Positions 58,099 to 64,000 of a stretch of 64,000 nt of DNA are shown here, one piece after another. Under the pieces are notes generated by a model. That model worked only from the letters and a program-made list of their open reading frames with translations, searched no databases and was not told the DNA's origin. The DNA lies in the NCBI GenBank assembly GCA_945861785.1, contig CAMAWD010000003.1, positions 124,001-188,000 of the forward strand. Direction: 5' to 3'. The first letter of the stretch is position 1; each line of letters begins with the position of its first letter. Made by a program: the position numbers and the translations under genes. The DNA is from Rhodoferax sp. OV413 (GTDB taxonomy: Bacteria; Pseudomonadota; Gammaproteobacteria; Burkholderiales; Burkholderiaceae_C).

Positions 58099-60057
58099 TC
58101 AGGTGCGGGTAAAGAAGAACTGCTGCGGCAGGGCCGGCGCCGGGTTGGGCCAGGACCAGGCATTGGGGTAACTCCTGGGCACGTTTTGCAGGTTGTTCCT
58201 GGCGATGCCGAAGGTATTGACCGCCAGGCAGATACCGACAGTCTCGAAGGCTTCGGCACACAGGTCAAACACGTTTTTCATCAGTTCGCCACGCTTTTTC
58301 AGGTCGGATGTGGCCAATGCGTCGTCGAACAGTTTCTTGCGTTGTTTCTGGCTCTCCGGCGGCTCCTGGCCGTCCTTGCCACCCGAGGCAAACCATTGGG
58401 TCCAGGGGATCGCGTAACGCGAGCCCTGCGGATGTTGCGCAAAATAGTCGCGCGCGTCGAGCATCGGGTCGAGCCCGCCCGGGCCGGGCCAGGTGGCGGC
58501 ATCATGCTCGTTGCTGTCGCCACGCGTGTAATACAAGGCACGCTCGATGGTGTTCACCTTGATGTCCACGCCAATGTCGGCCCAATGCCGCTTGACCAGC
58601 TCCAGCGAGTCGACGGCGTCCGGGTTGAGCGTGGGGATCACGTCGATCGAGAAAAACACCTTCTGGCCATCCGGGCGCAGCCGCATCTTCTGCGCATCGC
58701 GGCGGTTGTAACCGATACGGTCCAGGATGTCATTGGCCTGTTTCGGATCGTGGTTGGTGAACTGGCGCGCCAGCTTTTCGTTGTACCAGGGGTGGCTCGG
58801 CCGCGGGCCGGTCTGGAACGGTTCGGATTGCCCCAGGTAGACCAGTTCGATGATTTCCTTGCGGTTGATGCCCAGCGACAAGGCCTGGCGGAACGCCTTG
58901 TTGGCGAACATCTCGCGCATCTTGGCGTCTTTGTGGGTCATGTTCAGGTAGATCTGCACCTGCTGGGATTGCGCGTTCACCAGCTCGATCAGGCGGTAAC
59001 CACCTTTTTGCATGTTCTGTGACAACGTGGGTTTGTTCTGCAGCGAGTCGATGTGGCGCTCCTGGATGTCGAGCTTGCCTGACAAGGCATCGAGCATCAG
59101 CGACTCCACATCCTGCGCGATGCTGAAGTTGAGCCGGTCGATGTAGGGCAGTTGTTGCCCGGTCTGGTCGACCTGCCAGAAGTACGGGTTGCGCTCCATC
59201 ACCACCCGGGTGACACCGCCGGAATAGGCTTCGGTGACAACCCACGGGTCGATCACCGGTTTTTCGGTATTGCCCCAGCGCGCCGGGATCTCGATGTCGC
59301 CGTTTTTGCTGCGGAAATACGCCGCCCAGTCAGACATGTTGGCTGCCTTGGCCTGCGCCGCCACGTTGGGGTTGTATTTGGGGTGGAACTGGCTGGCGTA
59401 ATGTTTGGCAAACAAGGTGGGGTACTGGCCCAACGGCGTGGCCAACTGCTCCAGAAACAGCGCATACGGCGTGGCGAAGGTGAATTTCACCGTGCTGTCG
59501 TTGACCTTGGTGACCACCACCGGCTTGTTCGCAATCATCAGTGTGCCCGGCACCGATTTGTACAACTCGGCGTTCTTGGCGCAATCCTCGATCGAGAACA
59601 CGATGTCGTCCGCTCCGAACGGTTTGCCGTCCGACCACTTCATGCCGGCCCGCAGGTGGAACGTGAACTCGGTCGAGTTGGCGTTGACATCCCAACGCGC
59701 AGCGACGCAGGGCAACACTTCGGTGAAGGCCAGGTTCCAGCGCACCAGGCCCTGGTTGCCCACCATGCGCAGGATGCCGTTGTGGTCCGCGCTGCCGCGC
59801 AGGCCGCGGCGCAGCGCGCCGCCGTACACGCCGACCTTTTCTGCCTGGATCACGAGCGGGGCAGATGGCAGCCGTTGCGCCAGCGCGGGCAACTTGCCCT
59901 CACTCACCAGCTTGGCCAAAGCGGGTGCCTCCCTGGACTGCTGTGCCAGCGCGTTGCCGCCCATGCCGGCCAAAGCTGCCGCGCCCGCGAAGCCCTTGAG
60001 TACCGTGCGCCGACCGGCGCTGGTACCTGATGTGGCCTTGGAAGTGTCGTGTTTCAT
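58099..60057 (-). CDS. Periplasmic substrate-binding protein of a Dpp/Opp-type importer, Tat-exported
   Basis: 652 residues, long for the family. Twin-arginine signal GRRTVLKGFAGAAALAGMGG with an ALAQ cleavage region. SBP family 5 landmarks are FHLRAGMKWSDGKPFGADDI and FRQALSLGINRKEIIE. Its promoter region contains the TTTGTCAGACAAA palindrome shared with the udh locus, so it is probably induced by the same sugar-acid signal. It heads a transcript of importer, esterase remnant and two dehydratase-like genes. The ligand is likely a sugar acid or uronate oligomer, by context only. Confidence 0.93.
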   Translation of the reverse strand: MKHDTSKATSGTSAGRRTVLKGFAGAAALAGMGGNALAQQSREAPALAKLVSEGKLPALAQRLPSAPLVIQAEKVGVYGGALRRGLRGSADHNGILRMVGNQGLVRWNLAFTEVLPCVAARWDVNANSTEFTFHLRAGMKWSDGKPFGADDIVFSIEDCAKNAELYKSVPGTLMIANKPVVVTKVNDSTVKFTFATPYALFLEQLATPLGQYPTLFAKHYASQFHPKYNPNVAAQAKAANMSDWAAYFRSKNGDIEIPARWGNTEKPVIDPWVVTEAYSGGVTRVVMERNPYFWQVDQTGQQLPYIDRLNFSIAQDVESLMLDALSGKLDIQERHIDSLQNKPTLSQNMQKGGYRLIELVNAQSQQVQIYLNMTHKDAKMREMFANKAFRQALSLGINRKEIIELVYLGQSEPFQTGPRPSHPWYNEKLARQFTNHDPKQANDILDRIGYNRRDAQKMRLRPDGQKVFFSIDVIPTLNPDAVDSLELVKRHWADIGVDIKVNTIERALYYTRGDSNEHDAATWPGPGGLDPMLDARDYFAQHPQGSRYAIPWTQWFASGGKDGQEPPESQKQRKKLFDDALATSDLKKRGELMKNVFDLCAEAFETVGICLAVNTFGIARNNLQNVPRSYPNAWSWPNPAPALPQQFFFTRT

Positions 60058-60088
60058 GGGATCTCTCCAGTGGAAGTTCGTTGTCGAC

Positions 60089-60101
60089 TTTGTCAGACAA
60101 A
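60089..60101. promoter_or_regulatory. Palindromic operator TTTGTCAGACAAA
   Basis: Perfect 6+1+6 palindrome 32 bases upstream of the substrate-binding-protein start. It shares the 11-base core TTGTCAGACAA with the operator between the FadR-type regulator and udh. Confidence 0.78.
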
Positions 60102-60198
60102 TTTTTTCGTGTCAACCAAGGTTAAACCCTAACACGGGGGCATGAAGAGGGGGTTCTGAGCAGGTGGTGCGTATGCCTCGGCCTTGAAGGCTAAATTG

Positions 60199-60228
60199 TT
60201 GTATGACATTTTGAAAGCTGTCATACAA
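60199..60228. promoter_or_regulatory. 10-bp inverted repeat, operator candidate
   Basis: TTGTATGACA and TGTCATACAA are perfect inverted repeats separated by ten bases, 70 bases before the DapA-like gene. Each arm resembles the TTGT-x-TGACA form of FadR-type sites. The GntR regulator encoded at 61242 is the likely binder. Confidence 0.78.
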
Positions 60229-60297
60229 TAATTTGGCGTTGCTTGCCTCGATCCATGCCCGACTGTGGGCCGGGAAGGCCGGCGCGACCCGCACACC

Positions 60298-61236
60298 ATG
60301 AACACATCTCCCCTGTCGGTTGAGGAATTTGCCAGTTCGGTCCTGGCGGTTCCGCCGCTGGCCCGCCGACCCGACCTCTCGATCGACGTGGCGAACAACC
60401 ACCGGCTCATCCGCCACATCGAAGACGGGGGCCAGCGCATCCTGCTGTACGGCGGCAATGCCAACCTTTACCACTGCGGCCTGCAGGACTACGCGCAGAT
60501 GCTCGACATGCTGGCCGCGGGCACGCGCGAGAGCACGCGTGTGATTCCGGCCGTTGGCCCGGACTACGGCCGCATGATGGAACAGGCGCGCTTGCTGCGG
60601 GGCAGCGGTTACCGCACTGCGATGGTCCTGCCGATGCAGGGGTTCACCAGCCCGCAAGGCATGGCCGAAGGCATCCGGCGGTTTGTGGATGCGGCCGGCA
60701 TCCCTGTCACCCTGTACCTCAAGAGCGAGCAGACGATCGACGTCGAGCGCATTGGTGTGCTGGTGGACGAGGGCCGCATCCTGGCCATCAAATACGCCGT
60801 GGTGCGTGAAGACCCCGCGCGCGACCCGTACCTGGAAGCGCTGGTGCGGCGCATCGGGGCAACACGCATCGTCAGCGGAATGGGGGAACGCCCGGCCCCC
60901 GTGCATCTGGCACGTTTCGGCCTGGCCTCGTTCACCACCGGTTGCGGCTGCATCGCACCGCGCGCAAGCATGTTGCTGCTGCACGCGCTGCAGCGTGGCG
61001 ACCTCAGCACCGCCGAACAGATCCACGCACGCTTCATGCCGCTGGAGAACCTGCGTGAATCAATTTCGCTGATCCGCGTGCTGCACGATGCAGTGACGCA
61101 AAGCGGCGTGGCCGACATGGGCGCGCAATTGCCGCTGCTGAGCGCGTCTCCGCCAGAACGCATGGACGAGATCCGCGCCCTGGCCTGTGCCTTGCTGGCC
61201 TACGAGCAGCAGCAAGCGCAACTGCAGCGGCACTGA
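60298..61236 (+). CDS. Dihydrodipicolinate synthase-family (DapA-like) aldolase
   Basis: 312 residues from ATG 60298. Class I aldolase TIM barrel: ILLYGGNANLYH, VIPAVGPDYGRMMEQARLLR, VTLYLKSEQ, and the Schiff-base lysine in GRILAIKYAVVRED. SGMGERPAP and FTTGCGCIAPRAS follow. Among acid-sugar genes, family members cleave or dehydrate 2-keto-3-deoxy acids, so it could process the products of the dehydratases at 51-53 kb. Divergent from the importer; followed after five bases by its probable regulator. Confidence 0.88.
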   Translation: MNTSPLSVEEFASSVLAVPPLARRPDLSIDVANNHRLIRHIEDGGQRILLYGGNANLYHCGLQDYAQMLDMLAAGTRESTRVIPAVGPDYGRMMEQARLLRGSGYRTAMVLPMQGFTSPQGMAEGIRRFVDAAGIPVTLYLKSEQTIDVERIGVLVDEGRILAIKYAVVREDPARDPYLEALVRRIGATRIVSGMGERPAPVHLARFGLASFTTGCGCIAPRASMLLLHALQRGDLSTAEQIHARFMPLENLRESISLIRVLHDAVTQSGVADMGAQLPLLSASPPERMDEIRALACALLAYEQQQAQLQRH

Positions 61237-61241
61237 CAAGC

Positions 61242-61931
61242 ATGGCGGCACAACCCGGCACCGGTTTGGTCGACCGGGTCTACCGCGAGATCCTGGGCGC
61301 CATCGTGGCGGGCGAGTTCAAGGAGGGCGACAAGCTGCCCACAGAGCTGGCATTGACCGAACGTCACGATGCGTCGCGCCCCACCATCCGCGAGGCGCTG
61401 GCGCGCTTGCGCGCCGACGGTATCACCAGCACCCGACAAGGCTCCGGCACTTTCGTGACCAGCCGGCCCGACCCCGCGCTGCCGCGTTTCACAGCCCTGG
61501 AATCGCTGTCGGATGTGCAACGCTGCTTTGACTTCCGCATCGTGGTCGAGTCGGGTGCTGCGGCACTCGCCGCCACCATGGCCAGCGAAGCCGACCTCGC
61601 GCGGGTGGTACGCTGCTTCGGGCAGCTTGACCAGGTGATCGCCGACCAGGCAGTGGGCGCCGGTGAAGACTTCGACTTTCACCTGGCTGTCGCACGCGCC
61701 TCGGGCAACCAGTTCTTCATCTCGGCCATTGCGTCCATGCAGGCCCAGGTGCTGGTGAGCATGAACCTGATGCGCAACCTGTCGCTGATCAAAAGTGTCG
61801 AACGCCAGAAGCTGGTGCAGGTCGAACACGAGGCGATCCTGGCGGCGTTGCAGCGTCGCGACGCACAGGCCGCGGGTCAGGCAATGCGCAGCCACCTGGA
61901 GAATGCGCGCAACCGCCTGTTTGGCAAGTAG
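61242..61931 (+). CDS. GntR-family regulator, FadR subfamily
   Basis: 229 residues. Winged helix: EFKEGDKLPTELALTERH, RPTIREALARLRADG and GSGTFVTS, followed by an FCD domain with metal-binding residues in DFDFHLAVARASGNQFF. In one transcript with the DapA-like gene. The inverted repeat at 60199-60228 is its most likely operator; the second FadR-type regulator at 39231 is the alternative binder. Confidence 0.9.
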   Translation: MAAQPGTGLVDRVYREILGAIVAGEFKEGDKLPTELALTERHDASRPTIREALARLRADGITSTRQGSGTFVTSRPDPALPRFTALESLSDVQRCFDFRIVVESGAAALAATMASEADLARVVRCFGQLDQVIADQAVGAGEDFDFHLAVARASGNQFFISAIASMQAQVLVSMNLMRNLSLIKSVERQKLVQVEHEAILAALQRRDAQAAGQAMRSHLENARNRLFGK

Positions 61932-61973
61932 CCCGGCGCGCGACCCGTCCCGGCGGCGCCCGCCGAGCCGGAA

Positions 61974-63488
61974 TCAGGCGGCGCCGGACGGCTCCAGCAA
62001 CAAGGCGCGTTCGTCGGGCTCCAGTGGCTCGATCCATCGCATCTGTTGTTCCAGCACCTCGACCGTGGCCTCCGACGCATCGTGCCCCTGAGCCTGGCGC
62101 GCCAGGATACGCGCGCGCAATTCGTCGGGCTGTGCGACCGGTGCCAGGATCGCGAACGGCACACCCAGCGCACTTGCCAGAACGCGGAACGCGTCACGTT
62201 CGGCCCGCTTGAGGAAGGCGGCATCCACCACCACCGACCAGCCAGCGCGCAACAGCATGGCGCATTCGGTGCGCAGATGGGTGTAGGTGCGTGCATGGGC
62301 GTCGGGTGCGTAGATGCCCACGCCGATGGCCGAGCCGCTGGGCTGTTTCAACGGCAGGCGGTACAGCCGCTTGCGCTCCACGTCGGACCGTAGCCGCAGG
62401 GTGCCGGCATGCGGATCCGCCTGCAGCAGGTGCGTGGACGCAACGGTTTTGCCGCAACCCGACAGGCCATGCGTGATGACCAGGCGCACCGGCCCGGGGT
62501 GTGCCAGTTGCTCCGCCAGTGCCAGGTAGGTCAGTGCCTCGGTTTGCGCGCTGCCATTGGTCTGGGCCGCGCGGATGGCGGCCACCTTGGCGCGCACCAT
62601 GGCGCGGTACACCGCGTAAAAGCGCAGCACCCGGGCGGCGTCGTGGTCGCCGCTGCGGCCCAGGGCTTCATCCACGAACCAGTTGGCCAGGCCCGGCTGG
62701 CCATGGTCCAGCAGGTCGATGTAGGTGAACGCGATTTCACTCGCCACGTCGATCCAGCGCAGGTCCTCGTTGAACTCGATGCAGTCGAACATGCGTACCC
62801 GGCCATCGATACAGACCAGGTTGCCGAGGTGCAGGTCGCCATGGCATTCGCGTACCCTCCCCGCCGATTTGCGGGCCTGCATCACCGGTGCCAGCCGGGT
62901 GAATTCGGCTTCGGTCCACTGGCGCAGGTGATGCAGCCGGTTGCTGAATTCATTTTGTGGCAGAAGTTGCTGGAGTTCGTCGAAGTTTTCCAGTGCCGGC
63001 GCCATCACCTGCTCCGGGGATCCAAAGCGGGACGCTGGCGGCGCAACGGCTGCGCGGGAGTGGAACTCCGTCAATGTGGCGGCAAGGTCGGACAAATGTT
63101 CTGGGCGCAGGTTTGCGCGCTGGCACATGCGGTCGAGCCGGCCATCTTCGTCGAAGCGGCGCATACGCACCGCGTATTCGATCGGCTGGCCGTCGCCGCT
63201 CCATCGCGGATCATCCGGCGAGCCGACGATGGCCACCACGTCCAGGTAGATGTCGGGTGCAAAGCGGCAGTTCAGGCGCAACTCGTCCTGGCAGCAGGTG
63301 TGCCGGAGTTCGAGCGTGCTGAAGTCCAGAAACGGCAGCTTCAGGGGCTTCTTGATCTTGTAGGCGAATTCGCCCGCCAGCAGGACCCAGGAGATGTGGG
63401 TCTGCACCAGCGTGACCTGGTGCACGGTGCCAGGGTAGCGCGCGGGCTCAAGCAGGGCGCGGATCAGCGTGGGCAGGTGGGTCTCCAT
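61974..63488 (-). CDS. Aminoglycoside-phosphotransferase-like / AAA kinase fusion protein
   Basis: 504 residues from ATG 63488; the frame stays open to 63980 but the added sequence has no family similarity. The N-terminal ~330 residues form a kinase-like domain (YKIKKPLKLPFLDFST with the ATP Lys, RECHGDLHLGNLV with catalytic Asp, MFDCIEFNEDLRW with metal Asp). The C-terminal part has a P-loop, THGLSGCGKTVAS, and LRSDVERKRLY. This two-domain protein is common in proteobacteria; its substrate is not established. Convergent with the GntR gene. Confidence 0.85.
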   Translation of the reverse strand: METHLPTLIRALLEPARYPGTVHQVTLVQTHISWVLLAGEFAYKIKKPLKLPFLDFSTLELRHTCCQDELRLNCRFAPDIYLDVVAIVGSPDDPRWSGDGQPIEYAVRMRRFDEDGRLDRMCQRANLRPEHLSDLAATLTEFHSRAAVAPPASRFGSPEQVMAPALENFDELQQLLPQNEFSNRLHHLRQWTEAEFTRLAPVMQARKSAGRVRECHGDLHLGNLVCIDGRVRMFDCIEFNEDLRWIDVASEIAFTYIDLLDHGQPGLANWFVDEALGRSGDHDAARVLRFYAVYRAMVRAKVAAIRAAQTNGSAQTEALTYLALAEQLAHPGPVRLVITHGLSGCGKTVASTHLLQADPHAGTLRLRSDVERKRLYRLPLKQPSGSAIGVGIYAPDAHARTYTHLRTECAMLLRAGWSVVVDAAFLKRAERDAFRVLASALGVPFAILAPVAQPDELRARILARQAQGHDASEATVEVLEQQMRWIEPLEPDERALLLEPSGAA

Positions 63489-63866
63489 GGGCCACATCGT
63501 GCCAGATCGCAGCGGCTGTGTCAGAGTCTGTATGCGCGGGGTGTCAGCGTTCCGGCCGAGGTTGGCGAGCCGAGAGGGCCGACCAAGTGCCGCCGCTCGT
63601 GTCCCCCGCCCTGCGGGCTCCTCCTTTACCTCGCCGCGACAATTGATCGGTCCTCGCGGCGGCGTGGGTTGTTGGTACGCGCCGACGGCCTGGTCCCACA
63701 CCAGGCAACCGGCCCGTCGCCGTGGGGCCGGGAGTAGCCGATCCCCCCAAAGGCGGATGCGTAGGCCCGCGCGCCCTGAGAAGCTGCACCACCCCAGGTT
63801 CTCCATGCCCAGCGCGTGCAAACCAACGTTCACCAGACCGGGAGGGCGCATTGCGATGGCGCCCTG
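63489..63866. other. Intergenic region at the right edge
   Basis: About 380 GC-rich bases. Frames are open on both strands, as expected at this GC content, but none has a motif I recognise. It may include the left end of the probable IS91-type element that begins to the right. No clear inverted repeat seen. Confidence 0.4.
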
Positions 63867-64000
63867 GTGCACTCCGCGCACCACCGCTCGGAGCAGACCA
63901 CGCTGTACCGCCTGGTGCAGCAGCATGCAGCGACGTTCTTCGCCCAGGCCGAAGAGAGCACCGGTGCCGGGCTGCCGCAATTCGTCCGTGACGAGTTCGA
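63867..64000 (+). CDS. N-terminal part of a probable IS91-type transposase, cut by the window edge
   Basis: In frame from GTG 63867: VHSAHHRSEQTTLYRLVQQH, then AATFFAQAEESTGAGLPQFV, then RDEF to the edge. The pattern LYRLVQQH-x-x-x-F, ending in an acidic segment before the zinc-binding cysteines, is that of IS91-family transposases with an N-terminal zinc domain. The cysteines themselves lie beyond the window. The start codon is uncertain. Confidence 0.6.
   Translation, partial: MHSAHHRSEQTTLYRLVQQHAATFFAQAEESTGAGLPQFVRDEF

Noticed and set aside
63489-63980. N-terminal extension of the kinase fusion protein up to 63980
   Set aside because: The homologous region starts at 63488; the extension is repetitive Arg/Gly/Pro sequence and overlaps the opposite-strand transposase start.

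Overview
High-GC DNA from a betaproteobacterium, most likely Burkholderiales close to Comamonadaceae. Evidence: the conserved replication-origin order yidC-yidD-rnpA-rpmH / dnaA-dnaN-gyrB with no recF between dnaN and gyrB, MetX-MetW, KdsD-KdsC-LptC, Dpp/Opp-type ABC importers, and a direct repeat that I recall as typical of Comamonadaceae intergenic DNA. Housekeeping genes are intact. The accessory stretches on both sides are littered with genes that carry internal deletions.

1-8.7 kb, all on the minus strand, is a selenocysteine (Sec) module. A two-domain UGSC-motif protein (8678-6936) is read through an in-frame TGA, with a SECIS-like hairpin directly after it. It is followed by a paralogue of its C-terminal domain, a thioredoxin-reductase-like flavoenzyme with a CDWC centre, a decayed CaiB/BaiF CoA-transferase, and then selC (tRNA-Sec), selA and selB. 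The machinery and its probable client are therefore adjacent. This is the most interesting part of the window.

8.8-18.4 kb holds an IS630-type remnant, a Dpp/Opp-type importer with one ATPase gene inverted, an alpha/beta hydrolase, a luciferase-like monooxygenase and a shortened LysR regulator.

18.4-38.9 kb is the chromosomal core: gyrB, dnaN, dnaA and probable oriC sequence, rpmH, rnpA, yidD, yidC, mnmE, a cyclic-nucleotide-binding protein, apt, a Kef-type antiporter, kdsD, kdsC, lptC, an SDR, a glycine-rich RNA-binding protein, a trpF-like gene, amtB, then metX-metW preceded by a probable SAM-II-type riboswitch and terminator.

38.9-61.9 kb is a sugar-acid catabolic region. It contains four intact enolase-superfamily dehydratase-like genes and a fifth as a remnant, uronate dehydrogenase, aldose epimerase, a rhamnose-mutarotase-like gene, an amidohydrolase, a Gfo/Idh/MocA oxidoreductase, a DapA-like aldolase, two FadR-type and one LacI-type regulator with recognisable operators, one complete Dpp-type importer and the wreckage of at least one more. 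A shared TTGTC-A-GACAA palindrome links the udh promoter with the importer promoter 20 kb away.

61.9-64 kb has a phosphotransferase/AAA-kinase fusion and, at the right edge, the start of a probable IS91-type transposase.
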